Below, piece by piece: positions 26,601 through 39,700 of a DNA stretch of 64,000 bases (position 1 is the first letter of the stretch; each line of letters opens with the position of its first letter). The notes below the pieces were generated by a model, which was not told the DNA's origin, did no database searches, and was given only the letters and a program-made list of their open reading frames with translations. The stretch comes from Owenia fusiformis (Eukaryota > Annelida > Polychaeta > Sabellida > Oweniidae). The position numbers and the translations under genes are program-made. The DNA is taken from NCBI GenBank assembly GCA_903813345.2, contig CAIIXF020000006.1, positions 6,002,989-6,066,988 on the forward strand. Reading direction: 5' to 3'.

Positions 26601-27419
26601 GAAAGTCCCATAAGCTGCTCTAGCAACAATTACATAGGAGAAGTCAGAGCAATAGAGCTCGCCCTCACATACGTTGATAAAACACCACTGTGTAGGGATA
26701 TACTACTTTTTGGCGACTGTCAGCCCGCTCTAATTTCTGCGTTTGAGACCTGTATACCCAAAAATCAAATTGAATCCATCAACAAGATCAGAAATACATG
26801 TAAAAATCTCACTCAAAAGGGTATCAAAGTTAACTATTACTGGGTACCAGGACACCTTGATATCAAAGGAAACGAGCTGGCTGACAAACATGCCAAGCAG
26901 GCGGCACTAAATGCTAAGGCACTAAGTCAAGATAGCAGAATAGTTACTAAAAGTGAAATATATAAACAAATACACACATCATCAAAATCAAAGTGGCAAA
27001 GGCAGTATAACAACTCGAAAAAAGTTGGATACATCCAGAGGTCTATTGATTCTGTTGGGACAAGAACCCTACTAGGTGAATCGAACAGAAAAACCTTCTG
27101 CATCACTAACCAACTTTTGAGTGGACATACCAGATTAAACAGCCATATCAAGAAAATTAACCCAATCCACGACACCAACTTATGCCTAGACTGCAACAAA
27201 CCAGAAACAATAGATCACTATTTATTCAAATGCAATAAACTCCAAGAATTACGGGAGAAAGTGCTTCACGATGCAGTCTGTATCTTACTTGAGTGTGAAA
27301 TTATATACACACTAGACTTGAAAACCCTGGCTGGAGAAAATCAAAAACTCCCCAACAAAATCAACAGGAAACTGAACGATCTATTCAGAACTTTTATCAT
27401 AAAGAGCAAAAGATTTTAA
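23592..27419 (+). CDS. LINE ORF2: endonuclease, reverse transcriptase, RNase H
   Basis: A 1,275-residue replication protein. The frame is open upstream to 23445, but the ATG at 23592 starts exactly at the endonuclease domain and overlaps the ORF1 stop (ATGAGAATTAA), so I choose it. An APE-type endonuclease comes first (LTGDFNAKHISWH and SDHFLIEF). Next is reverse transcriptase (LPQGAVVSPSLCN, then EYADD near residue 678). RNase H follows near residue 975, with FTDGS, a GEVRAIEL glutamate, GDCQPA and the late NELADKHAK aspartate, so all four catalytic acids are present. A C-terminal C-x2-C..DH-x4-C motif closes the protein. RNase H suggests an I-group type LINE (I, Nimb, Outcast or similar). 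No internal stop is seen, so it looks recently active. An A-rich tail follows at about 27469-27500. Confidence 0.93.
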   Translation: MRINQANVRSVNTSVQYIEKLCTNDTKILCLSEIWHPDFSKFKILKHWNWVKSTRSNRQGGGTAIVISKDVKFIERKDLVRPDIEAVWTNVYNGNHSFLLCSAYVPPEDHDGMINLLEIVDIALKGSLPIILTGDFNAKHISWHCTKNNRMGDILLNYINSNQLYMANNKSPTRGDEIIDLTITSGNLCNKISNWCVRSEIYLRSDHFLIEFEIGLKDENPVIEKWDFKNANWYEFERVCTEKANFLLANITDSSSVDQDYNSICEAILATAEETLKKKKTSKYSKGWWCPELTKKLKEVRKAKRNFNKRSDPNNWDKYSKLANEFTKMADLYKDQYWYNLFKQLDSKNTDKMWKVVKNYNKSGTTKPSVQPLIRKDGSFAITDSEIANEFLVKYGKEELSICNKNWQSQIEIGSKLAVNLEKLEISLPNYSSDCSIENKDLHIGELITAINKSNSLSAPDPREKIFYIFIKKAGMNFIKVILKLFQKCWKRGIMPLEFKIDPKNMIPKPSKPSYNVDGAYRPITLESILGKLYEHITCDRFVWFAETNNLFSEFQDSYRIYRSCNHTILRITQAVQQSWNKQETVIAVTIDYDSCFERVWRDGLIAKLYNNGVRGRLLCYISEYLNNRQYSLTVNKHTSELRTSTVGLPQGAVVSPSLCNAYTADALAGIKASHGEYADDIILWQSGKDHNIIEESLNEDLSKLQSWCETWNMSISLHKCKVIVFCPPGKTKPIVDIRLNNISLEVTESTKILGITLDQNLKFDEHILERQRKGFSALKQISNFTNTNTGCSQSVFCNLYKSLVQPNLEYGISIISTVTDKAISAYRSVHRQALLRATGCLQSTSTETLEVLTNTLPLDILLKARQAQELARIKLKTNSSPIHRELIQWTNNTTNEKKPTTFSILKSRLREFCRNTPLNNLEIEFSYSKEFNNFEELQVKREVNEFSRTKSAQRKRIADIINNCPDNTTVVFTDGSALGNPGPTGAAAIVYLQGLRGEPICLESPISCSSNNYIGEVRAIELALTYVDKTPLCRDILLFGDCQPALISAFETCIPKNQIESINKIRNTCKNLTQKGIKVNYYWVPGHLDIKGNELADKHAKQAALNAKALSQDSRIVTKSEIYKQIHTSSKSKWQRQYNNSKKVGYIQRSIDSVGTRTLLGESNRKTFCITNQLLSGHTRLNSHIKKINPIHDTNLCLDCNKPETIDHYLFKCNKLQELREKVLHDAVCILLECEIIYTLDLKTLAGENQKLPNKINRKLNDLFRTFIIKSKRF

Positions 27420-27719
27420 AATTTTAAAAACACATATGTTAGTTCAACTAGATAAGGATTTTAAGTAAAATAAAAAAAAAAAAAAAGAAAAAAAAAAAGA
27501 GACTTCTACAAACCATCAGTGTAAAACTTACAAGTGATAGCACAGTGTGGAAAACAAGCACCAGAGACTAAACAAAGGTGGCATCAAAGCACCTATTACA
27601 GATGGACATAAACAAACAAACCCTTGGCAAATCCTGGCTACGGGCCTGATATAATATATGATAATGCCGTATTTAGAATAGATAAATAGTTCAGATAGTG
27701 TAATGGGAATTGCCTTAAT

Positions 27720-30700
27720 ATGGCTTCAGTTTTAGATCGCAAAATAGGATGCATCCTTGGCAGTGCGGTGGCGGATGCAGCCGGTAATTGTATATTCACC
27801 TAATATCGCCCACTACAAACTTTTGTAACTTATGTAATTTGTAAATGTTATGATATTTTGACTTTATACCTCATTTTATACAGCTCTACCCCTGGGTCAC
27901 ATACCCGTAGACAGCCTTTTGTCAATGGGGGTTCTCTCAAAAAATATCTTCTTTTTCCTTTAGGTTTCTGTGTCTGAAACATATTGGCACTGTAATGCTG
28001 TCTTTGGACACTTGCTACAGTTTGTCACTTGTACTAAAATGCTTGTCACTGGTGCTTTTCACTTATACCTTAAAAAATTCTACGGGGGTTCACTTGTGAC
28101 AACTTTGGCCCAAAAAATCAATCAAAAGGTTCGCTCAATCCCCAAAACCATTCCTGGCTATGGGTCTGCACCGTCTGTACCTACTACTTTTTTCAAGGCC
28201 TGACTGCGTCGCTAACATGCTAAATATAAGAGTTAGCTGACGTTTGGGAGTCTGACTTACCTTCTAAAGGTTAGAACCCGAATCTTAATGAAACCATATC
28301 ACCTTTGTTGCGTCGATGATGATGCATAAACATAGCATTTGATAGAAATTAGCGTAAATGCTTTTCCGACTTTTTCATTTTTCATCAATGTTGACTTCAG
28401 GGAAGGCGTTGTAGTTATCACGAAATAACGCATTGACCCTTGAACTTTACTTTGTTGACGTGTCAACCAAGCATGTCTGGTGTGAAAATTAAAAGAATAT
28501 TAAGCAATGTTCTACATCCGCCAAGCTAAGTGAAGTAGTCAATATTTAAAATTACCAATTTCAAGTGAAGTACGCAACGAACGAAACTGCGTGATCTACA
28601 CTCCCACTATTGGTCTGAATGAAATGCTACGTAGAAATATGAGCCGTCTGCTGTATTAGTCGATTAATAGAGTAAGACCTGTTGGTGATGCTTTATAATT
28701 TAGACCAAAACATTGAAGAACAAACGAACCTGTAAATCGTGAAAACAACGAACAAATATTCGGTTTTCACATATGTTCGGTAATTTTTCATCTGGAAACT
28801 TCTGGAACTTACAAGGAAATCATTCATTTTCTCGATCCATGATTTACCTCTTGGATGTTGTGGCAAATGCTCCATGGTTGACGGAACAAAGGTGATATGT
28901 GTTTCATATTGTATTGTACTTGTGATACAACCCCTCTTAAAACATATCCTATGTCACGTGATAGTATAGTTTGTTATTAGATTGTATTACATACACACCC
29001 TTCACTTGTATGCTTGTAAGCTACCAATAAACAGCTCTTATTAGAAATAGATATTACAACAACTATATGACTCGACTCTTGTTTCATATGTAGTAATATT
29101 ATGTAACATGGCGGCAGCGGAGCAGAACTGACTGTATCTCTCTGGATAAAACTCTAAAAATGTAAAAAGTCTCTCTGGATTTTACATTAATAACTCAGTC
29201 TCTGGATAAAAAGAACTCTTGCTCAAAATGGCTGAAGCTGAACAATTACAAGTCGAAACGGAACCAGCAGACCGTAGATATCAGAAAGTCAGTGGACTTC
29301 ATCCTCCAAACAAACTGGATATAGAGAATCTCTCTGAAAACTGGAAACTTTGGAAACAACAGTGGGAAAACTATTGTATACTGGCAAATGTTGAAAGCCA
29401 AAGTGAAAAATACAAGATTGCACTATTTCAACATGCAATAGGAGCAGATGCCCTAAAAATCTATAATGGACTTCCATTGGCAAATGCGGAGATGATGACA
29501 CTTGAAGATATCATAAAAGCATTCACGGACTTTGCGCTTGGTGAAGTCAATGAAACCTATGAACGGTATAAGTTCAACTCTAGAAAGCAAAAAGAAGAGG
29601 AATCTTTCGATACATATTTGTATGAGTTGAAGGCTCTCCAGAAAACCTGTGGTTTTTGTGATTGTTTACGTGAATCACTACTACGTGATCGTCTTGTGCT
29701 TGGTATCAAAGACTCCAAGGAAGGTACCACAAGGAAACGTCTGCTGGAGGAACGTGATCTCACTCTAAATCGGTGTATTGACATCTGTCGTAGTGCCGAA
29801 AGTACCCAACTTCATTTGGACAATATTCAAGGACTATCTATATCTACTACAGTGAATAAAGTGCGCAAAATGAAGTGGAAAAAGAAGCCGAAGGCTAATA
29901 CTGATGCCATAGATGGGAAATGCAGATACTGCACGACGCACCATAAGCTCAAAAAGGAACTCTGTCCGGCCTGGGGTCGTACTTGTAATAACTGCAAAGA
30001 GAAGAATCATTTTGCAGCGAAATGCCCCAAGCAAAAGCGTGTGCGTATTGTTGAAGACTCGTCAGATGAAGACAATTCATCAGAGGACTATGTTGATGCT
30101 CTAACATCAATAAATATGGCAAAGTCTCGGACAAAACAGGACTCTGTGGGTGCAATAATGAAGGTAGGCAAATCTCTTGTTACTTTCCAAGTAGATACTG
30201 GTGCTACACCCAATCTCCTCCCTGTGAAATATGTCCCAGAAAATGTCTCAATCAAATGTACTGCTACTACTCTTAAGATGTGGAACTCTTCTACATATAA
30301 ACCCAGGGGAAAAGTCTCTCTCACTCTGAAAAACCCCAAAACAAAAACTAGATACTCTGTAAAATTCATTGTTGTTGAAAATGACCAGACTCCTCTCTTA
30401 GGGTCAAAGACTGCACAGTTAATGGACCTCATTACTGTAAATGATGATAAATTCTTATCAGCACCTGTTCTTAAAATGACGGCTGAAGACCTGTGTACAG
30501 AGTACAAAGACGTGTTTGAAGGTGATTTTGGTACATTACCTGGACGTGTTACTCTTAGAACTGATGATACTGTAACTCCGAACACAGTGACTAGACAGAC
30601 TGTGCCTATCTCAGTTAGACGTAAGCTCAAAGAAAAGCTTGACAAAATGACATCTCAAAATGTTATAAAACCTGTTGACAAACCTACTAAATGGGTGAGT

Positions 30701-33700
30701 AGCATAGCTTTGCCACCCAAGAAAAATGGTGATATTAGGGTATGTGTGACGGAGTGATTTTCATGTTGTATTTTATAATTAATATCTTATACTTTTACTT
30801 TGTTTTTACTTTGTAAATTAATTAATGGAAACATGATACAAAAAGCATTTAGATAAACAACAGGTCATGTAGTACACCTGGGATATCTCTGGTCAGTTTC
30901 TCACATTAAATATGCAATCATTACAATTGTTCAGAGCATCTTCAGACTTACAAATGTTTCTTTAATTTACATTTAATTTACATTTCTATATCTTGGATTC
31001 TAATTAGGATTTGAAGCAGTCTTCCTATTGTTAAACTTTTTACATAACAGATTTGAAGTGATCATGTGATGTCTGGTTTTGAAGAATATACTATATGCCA
31101 TGTGAGATTTGGGTCACTTTCGGCCTAGACTTCAAAAAGACATAACTAGATTTAGCAGTAGATTAGAAGTGAAAACAAGTGAAATAAATAAAAGATAGAA
31201 ATTAAAACATCACACTATTGTGTACATTTAATATAAAGAAAGCCCGGTCATATTTTGGTGGAGCTGCCTGAGGTTTAACAACAATGGATTTATCAATATT
31301 GGACAAATTCCATGGAAAATCAGAAGAAAACGTTATTATTTGGTTAAACACTATTGACACATTCGCAAATTTAAAGAACTGGAACCAACAAAGAAAATGT
31401 AGTTTAATCCCACTTTTAGTCAAAGGAGAAGCAGCAAAATACTTTGAACAATTAGAGGAAAATACAAAGAACGACTGGGAGGAATTGACGGAAGCACTTA
31501 AAGAAAGGTTCCCACCCAAACAATCGGAAAGATGGGAGTTGTTGGATAAATTGGATACTCTCAAACAAAATGATATGTCTGTGGATGAATTCCACAGCAA
31601 GCTCATGTATTATACCAGCAGACTAAAAAAGGATGCTGAGGATGTTAAAGAACTCTTTGTCCAAGGATTGAATACATCTACAAAGAACTTTGTAAGGCTC
31701 AAAGAACCTGAAAATTTAGAACAAGCTGTTAAGTTCGCAAGGATTCATAGCAACATGCCCCAAGATTCAGCGCCAGAGATGTTAGCAGCCTCGATTAAAA
31801 TTCTCACGGATAAAGTCGATAAGCTATCCGTTGCTGCAGTCACAGTCGATGCCATGGGTCAACGCTATGCCAACAATAACCAGTTTCCAGTGCAACAAAG
31901 TGCCCAAAGACAGCAGAACCAGTATCAACCGCAGAATCAGTACCAACCGCAAAAGCAGTATCAACCGCAGAATCCGTTTCAACAACAGAACCAATTTCCT
32001 GGGAATCAACAGTTTACGCAACAACAGAAACGGTATCCCCAACATGACCAACAATTTATGCAGCAAAATTCATCAAGCAGAAACCAGTGTGAGAGGTGCG
32101 GTAAGTCAAACCACCTTTCATTAAATTGTTATGCTAGGTTTAAGCAGTGCTTTCAGTGTGGTCGCGGGGGGCATTATTCGTATATGTGTCGAAACGTTGC
32201 TAAATGAGGACTCGCGCCTGTTCCTCATAGGGATGGGCACCTTGAAACTAAAGTTGACAATCAAAAGTTTAAAAAAGTGAAAAGTGATAGTGGCAAGGTG
32301 GCCATCCCTGCAGTTCAATCAGTCAAGGTTAATTTGCAAAGATCAGTTTCAAACATAATTATTCATACAAACATAGTTGACAATAATATCAAAGCCTTGG
32401 TAGATACTGGTGCAGAACAATCCTGTATGAGATTAGCACTCTATGAAAAATTGAACTTGCACAAGAAATGTCCTATCAGTCCAACTAATATTGAGTTATA
32501 TGGGGCTGGGGGAGAAGCGCACAAGCTAGAAGTACTGGGTGTGGCAAATGTTCCTCTAAAATTTGAAGATATTGAATATGTTCAACCAATGCATATCCTC
32601 AAAAGTGCAAATCATGATGTAATTTTAGGTGAGGACTTTTTCTCACAAAGTAAAGCACTCATAGACTTCACACAAAAAGTTGTCATTTTACAAAAGGGAG
32701 ATCCTACTAAACATAGTACATATACTACTAATGAACCAAGACTAACAGCATGTGTAAATAATGTAGCTATTGGTAGTGAAGTACAAACATCAGGTATCAA
32801 TCTAGAGAAATGTAAATTACCAGAGGGGGAAAAGACAAAATTGATAACTTTCATTGATAAAAATAAAGATGTCTTTTCTCAAAACATGAATGAGCTAGGC
32901 TGTGCAAATAGTACATATGAGCATGTTATAAGAACAAAATCAGATAAGCCAGTCCAGCAAAGATTCTATAGGTATTCTCAAGAACAGAAAAATGAAATTG
33001 ACAAACAATGTGACCAAATGTTAGAATATGGCATAATTGAACATTCTGTGTCAGAATATGCTAGCCCTGTTGTGTTAGTGAAAAAGAAGTCAAATGAGTA
33101 CAGGTTAGCAATAGACTACAGAAGGCTCAATAAAAACACAGAAGCAATTCATTACCCTCTTCCACAATTAAATGACATTATAGATTGCATAGCGCATTCA
33201 AAAGCAACAATATTTTCAGTTTTGGACATGCATAGTGGGTTTTGGCAATTACCTCTTAGTGAAACCTCAAAGCATAAAACAGCATTTGTAACCCACAAGG
33301 GCAAATTTCAGTTCAACAGAATGCCTTTTGGCCTCAAAAATGCACCAATGTCATTTCAGAGGGTCATGAATGATGTTTTGAAAGGTCTTACATGGGACTT
33401 TGTGTTGGTTTACTGTGATGACATAATTGTTTTCAGTAAAGACATGAAAGAGCATTTAAACCATTTAGATCAGGTATTCACAAGACTTAGAAAAGCAAAT
33501 TTGAAGCTTAAACCCTCAAAATGTAAACTAGCACTGGAAAAGGTTGTTTATTTGGGTTTTGTCTTCACCAAAGAAGGTATAACAGTAGACAATGAAAAGA
33601 TCAAGGCAATTCTATCATACCCACAACCTACAAATGTCACAGAGGTAAGGGCATATTTGGGACTTTGTAACTTTTACCGCAGATTTGTTAAGGGTTTTAG

Positions 33701-36700
33701 TAACATAGTAGCCCCACTAAACAATCTTATGCGAAAAAATGTCGAGTTTGTTTGGGATGAACAATGTGAAAATGCATTTCAAGAATCAAAAATTATGTTG
33801 ACTACAGAACCAGTGTTAGTATATCCTGACTTACAAAAGCCGTTCATTATATCATGTGACGCTTCAGGTACAGCTATTGGTTACATATTAGGTCAAATAG
33901 ACGAACAAGGGAGAGAGAGAGCAGTTAGCTATGGAGGTAGGTCACTCTCAACAGGAGAGAGAAAGTGGTCCATTACTGAGAGAGAATGCCTTGCTTTAAT
34001 TGAAGCAATCAATGAATACCACATATACATAGCAAATACACATTTTATAGTTTACACTGATCACATCTCATTAAAGTACCTGCAATCAATTAAAGATCAT
34101 ACAGGTAGGCTAGGTAAGTGGTCAATCAAACTTCAAGCATATGATTTCACCATTGAGTTCAGGTGTGGCAAATCAAACTCAAATGCAGATGCATTAAGCC
34201 GGAGACCATATGAAGTAAATGAATGTAAACAAATGTGTCAACAAACCACAACAATACAAACAGAGGACTCAGGTATTACACAAGACAACTGCACTGATGA
34301 ATGGGTAGCTTATAGTATTCCAAGCCCTACTACAATGCAAACAGGTAATATAGGGTCAGAAGGTCAAAATGTTAAGTGTCCAATAAGTGAATCAAAACAA
34401 CAAACAGGTATGTGTAGTGACCTAAGTGCCCTAAGTTCAATATGTGAAATTACTCAATCATCAAATGAGGTGTTTCAAAATAAACAAAGACAAGATCCCC
34501 AACTGCAAATATACATAAAGTATTTAGAGCAAGATGAGTTACCAGACAAAGAGAACTTAGCAAGAAAGGTAATACTTGAAAGTCAGGATTTTCTTATCAA
34601 AGATGGTATTCTATATCATATGTATTATCCAAGGGGAAAGGGTCATAAATCAGACAGAGTTGTAATACAATTAGCAATACCACAACAATTGAGAGAGGAT
34701 GTTCTACAGTGTTATCATGACTCCTTAATGGGAGGGCATCAAGGTCAAGATAGGACATACAACACAATCAGGTACAAATATTACTGGCCAAAAATGTATT
34801 CTGACATAGAGAAATATGTAAAATCATGTGAAATTTGTCAACAATCAAAAAGGTATCATGGCCAGAGAGCACCCTTACAACCATTACCAACAGGAAGTCT
34901 ATTCAGTCGTGTCCACATGGATATACTAGGACCTATACACAAGGTAAATGGATTTCAGTACATTCTTTTGATTGTAGACTCATTTTCGAAGTGGCCAGAA
35001 GCGGTTGCCTTGAAATCTATAGAAGCAACAGAGGTAGCCAGGGTATTGTTTACAGAATTCATATGTAGATATGGTTCCATGAAGACTTTAATTACAGATA
35101 GAGGCCAGAATTTCATGTCAAAAGTTATTCAAGAATTGTGTAGAATGTTTGGTATTGAACACAGGGCAACCTCAAGTTATCACCCTGAGACCAATTCAAG
35201 CTGCGAAAGGATGAACAGTACAATCAATCAAGCATTTAGGTGTTTTGTTGATAAACAACAATCTAATTGGCCACAACTTCTACCAGGTATTTTAGCCTCT
35301 TATAGGTTTTCACCAGCAACTGAGTCAACTGGGTATTCCCCTTACTATTTGTTGTATGGTAAGGAACCCCTTATGCCACTAGATACTATGGTACCAGTAA
35401 GTATGGGACAAAGTACAGTCACAGACAGACTACAAGATATACAGACTAACTTAGAGGTAGCAAGGGATATAGCTAAAGAGAATCAAGAAGCTGCAAAGAT
35501 AAAGACTAAAACCCAACATGATAAAAAGGCGAAACTACCACAGTTCAAGGTAGGTGATAGAGTATGGTTACATGTGCCTAAAACTCCAACAGGTCTAACA
35601 CCTAAACATTGTAGAAAATATCATGGTCCATATTACATTGTAAGGGCTAATGCTAACATGACATACAAACTAATAAGGTGTAGTGATGATCGTTTATTGA
35701 GGTCTTTGGTACATGCAAATAGATTGAAGCCTTATGTAGATCCAGAGACAAGACCAACAAATATACCAAGAGTTCAACAGGGACAGGTATTACAGGATGA
35801 CAATCATATTGATCAAGGTAGTAGTAGTATTAGTGATAGTAGTAGTGAAAGTGATCAGCAGCCACCTCAGGTACAAGAAGTTGAGCGACTCTTGGCATGT
35901 GGTAAACACAATGGAAAAAAGTGTTATAAGGTGAAGTGGCGTAATGAGAAAAAGAGTACATGGGAGTATGAAGAAAATATTCCAAGAAATTTAATAAGGG
36001 AATACCATATCACCAAAACAAACACTGGTAAAGTAAGAAAAAGGAAAACTAGATAAGAAAGCAAATCGATACATCATGCATGCATTTAAGTCCCATATTA
36101 GTTAGTTGTTTGAGTAAGTACATGTAGGCATTATATGATGTATGATATGGTATTGTAAAGAAACTATAGCAGTTTATTGTTTGATATATTCTATGGTACA
36201 AGTATACAGCACAGGTGAGGTATAAGAGATGATGCTATTAAATTAAGGTAAGGGTATCAGGTGTAAATGTAAAGATAAAAGAGTATTAAGTGAGAAATAA
36301 TAAAGTAAATGCAATGTAATAAAGCAAGTGAAATGATAATAAAGCAAGTGAAAAATAAAGAGAATATCTGGTTCCAATCAAGAGGATTAAAACACAGGTC
36401 TATTTAATGTACAAGTAGATCTGCGGATCCCAGGAAGATCAAACCTTAAAGAAAAGGTTAACCTAGGACAGCGTGCGACCTAGTCTGAGTTATTTAATGG
36501 CTAAAACCCCACATTACAAATGCAGTAATAAGACGTTGTTATCTGTGTATGTAATTGTGTAGCCAGTGTCTTAACGTCTAATTAAAGGGGCAGGTAGTGG
36601 CTCACGAATGCGGCAACCCCACCTTGCTGTCATTTATACAGTAAGGTAAGTCCAAGTTCTGACATAAGCACGTAGTACATATAGTGTGTAGAAGTGTTAG

Positions 36701-39700
36701 TTAGAATAATATATGTAGTTCAAGTGAAAGTAAAACAAATGTAGTCCAAGTGAAAGTGAAAGAAATGTAGTTCAAGTGAAATCCTAATGAAAAAGGATAA
36801 GACAGTGAGCCAAAATAAAAGTGTCAATATTGCATGGCCAACCCTGCTAATATTTTTAAATGTCTTAACCTGTAAACTAATAAAGTGTTAGGATTATTTA
36901 CTAATATTTAGTTTAGTGCCTTCTGGTAAATATAGTTACTGGGTGCAAACTACTTCCTGGGAGCTAGACACTAATTGGGACCAGTTAATTTGAGAATGAC
37001 AACTTATAATAATCTTAATTGTTCAAAATATATAATTAATTAATCCTAAATTAAATATCTATGTACAACTTAAATTGAATTCATGGACTGCTACAGTCAG
37101 TTTACATTGTTTAAGAAGTTCAATTGCAAGGGATTATTTGCCTTACTTCTCTTATACTTCATCAATGTGAGTTTCTCATTATTATTTAAATGTGCCAGAC
37201 AAAGGTCATATACCAAAGCATTATGGTAGAGATAAAGTTTGCACAAACAATTATGATGTGCATCATTAACAGTGTTTATAAACAAAACTTAGTAGAAAGG
37301 TAGGATTTAGTGCAAGTTACTTTTAACTAGATATGGTTATAATAGGCCATAAAAGATTTTTTTTCTCCTGTACATATGATTGTAATTTTTAACTCAAGAA
37401 AATACAGGATTGGATTGTGCCAAGTTGATACGTTTTTACTGGCAACAGAATCATACGCGTAAAATTCTGTGCTGGTGCATAATGAGTGATCAATTACCTT
37501 TGTTGGTTGTTAATTGCAGTTTGGGTATTTTCAAAAAGAAATTGTCCTGTTTATAATTGTTTTATTGAGTTTAATAATTATTATGGTAGTTTATGATGAT
37601 TTTAGTTAGATAAACAGTATGTAAATTGTAAAGTAGAGTATACAAATAGGTGTTTAAAAAAAAACAACAAAAATATATATATGCGACCACTCTGAACACT
37701 AAATTGCTTAAAATAAGAATTGCTAGCAGACAATTTGAAAGTTGGTAGACTTATGGCCTCAAAAATTTATGGAGGAGTTATTAATCTTCTAATATGATGA
37801 ATTTCTTGATTAATGAAAATGATGCTGAATTATATTAACTCTGATAGTGCAACAATTAATACTATAAACAATGTGACTTTACTTCAGGAAGGAAGGACAA
37901 TATGACACATCCTCATCTTCAGGCGCTGACATCAACATTGGACGATGACATCAACGTTGGACGTTGATATAACATTTTTACATTATTTTATACTTTGATA
38001 GAATTTAACATTACAGGTTATATATTTTTGACTTTGGACTGATTAAACGGAGTGATTTTCATTTAGAATGCGGGACGCATTCTTTGGAGGAGAAGCAAAT
38101 GTGACGGAGTGATTTTCATGTTGTATTTTATAATTAATATCTTATACTTTTACTTTGTTTTTACTTTGTAAATTAATTAATGGAAACATGATACAAAAAG
38201 CATTTAGATAAACAACAGGTCATGTAGTACACCTGGGATATCTCTGGTCAGTTTCTCACATTAAATATGCAATCATTACAATTGTTCAGAGCATCTTCAG
38301 ACTTACAAATGTTTCTTTAATTTACATTTAATTTACATTTCTATATCTTGGATTCTAATTAGGATTTGAAGCAGTCTTCCTATTGTTAAACTTTTTACAT
38401 AACAGATTTGAAGTGATCATGTGATGTCTGGTTTTGAAGAATATACTATATGCCATGTGAGATTTGGGTCACTTTCGGCCTAGACTTCAAAAAGACATAA
38501 CTAGATTTAGCAGTAGATTAGAAGTGAAAACAAGTGAAATAAATAAAAGATAGAAATTAAAACATCACACTATTGTGTACATTTAATATAAAGAAAGCCC
38601 GGTCATATATGTATAGACCCTAGACCTCTGAATAAGGCTCTGAAACGTGAACACTATCAATTACCTGTGCTTGATGATGTGTCACACAAACTCTCAAAAG
38701 GCAAAAAGAAACTTATGAGTATTTTTGACTGCAAAAATGGATTTCATCACCTAGTACTTGATGAAGACTCTAGTGAACTGACAACATTTATGACTCCTTT
38801 TGGAAGATACAAGTGGCTCAGACTTCCATTTGGTTTGAATGTTTCTAGTGAAATCTTTCAAAAAAGACTCAATATGGCACTTGAAGGCCTAGAAGGTGTT
38901 ATCTGTATAGCTGATGACATACTGATTTATGGTCAAGGTGAAACTGACGAAGATGCAAGTATTGACCATGACAAAAAACTGAAAATGTTCTTGCAAAGAT
39001 GTCGGGAACAAAACATTGTCTTGAATAAACTCAAAATGAAACTTAGACAAACTGAGGTCAAGTTTATGGGTCATCTTTTGACAGCTGATGGTTTAAAGGC
39101 GGATCCTGAAAAGATAAAGGCTGTGATTGACATGCCTAGACCAACTGATGTAACTGGAGTACAAAGAATTAATGGCTTTGTGCAATACCTGGCAAAGTTT
39201 CTCCCAGGTATATCTGATGTACTTGAACCGATCAGACAATTGACTAAGAAAGATATAAGCTGGTACTGGGGACCATCTCAAGAAACTGCTTTCACTAAAA
39301 TGAAGAAAATGGTCACAAACACTCCAATCTTACAATACTATGATCCGACAAAAGAACTGACTATACAATGTGATGCAAGTCAAACTGGACTTGGCGCATG
39401 TCCTCTGCAAAATGGACAACCAATTGCTTATGCAAGTAGAGCATTAACAGACACTGAAACTCGATATGCTCAAATAGAAAAAGAACTTCTGGCAGTATGT
39501 TGGTCTGTGGAAAAATGGCACCACATGACTTATGGACGTAAAGTAGTCGTACATACAGACCATAAACCTTTAGAAAGCATACTGAAAAAACCACTAGATC
39601 AAGCTCCTAAAAGACTTCAGCAAATGATGATGAGATTGCAAAGATATGACATTGAAGTTAAATACCAACCTGGTAAACTCATGTATTTGGCTGATACTCT

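Larger units (their letters stand above)
21339..27648. mobile_element. TIR-bounded block with a LINE inside, inserted between Drosha and the SelJ-like gene
   Basis: The left edge CAGGCCCGTAGCCAGG (21339) is matched in inverted orientation at the right edge (ending 27648), and ATATA lies directly outside both ends. The left arm also contains a GGGGGGTTCG / CGAACCCCCCC hairpin (21352-21390) and an AACCCCCCCTAG..GGGGGGGTT hairpin near 21483-21512. The simplest reading is a TIR element later hit by the LINE; two independent copies of the same TIR family are also possible. A likely decayed relative, with CCCGTAG..GGGGGTTC and CCTGGCTATGGGTCTG ends, lies at about 27900-28170. Confidence 0.6.
30745..38607 (+). 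mobile_element. Ty3/Gypsy-type chromodomain LTR retrotransposon, element B, inserted in the RT region of element A
   Basis: Two 508-bp LTRs (30745-31252 and 38100-38607) look identical over their whole length. TATG flanks the element on both sides (30741-30744 and 38608-38611). Gag and pol are intact apart from one separating TGA. The insertion cuts element A near the beginning of its reverse transcriptase. A purine-rich stretch (GGAGGAGAAGCAAA) precedes the 3' LTR. About 2 kb between the end of pol and the 3' LTR has no long open frame. Confidence 0.95.

Noticed and set aside
29219-29227. TTG start for element A gag
   Set aside because: The first ATG in frame is nine bases downstream (29228) and fits better.
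37097-37285. Minus-strand open frame in the 3' region of element B, considered as an accessory or envelope gene
   Set aside because: Short (62 codons), antisense, no signal peptide or membrane segment pattern.
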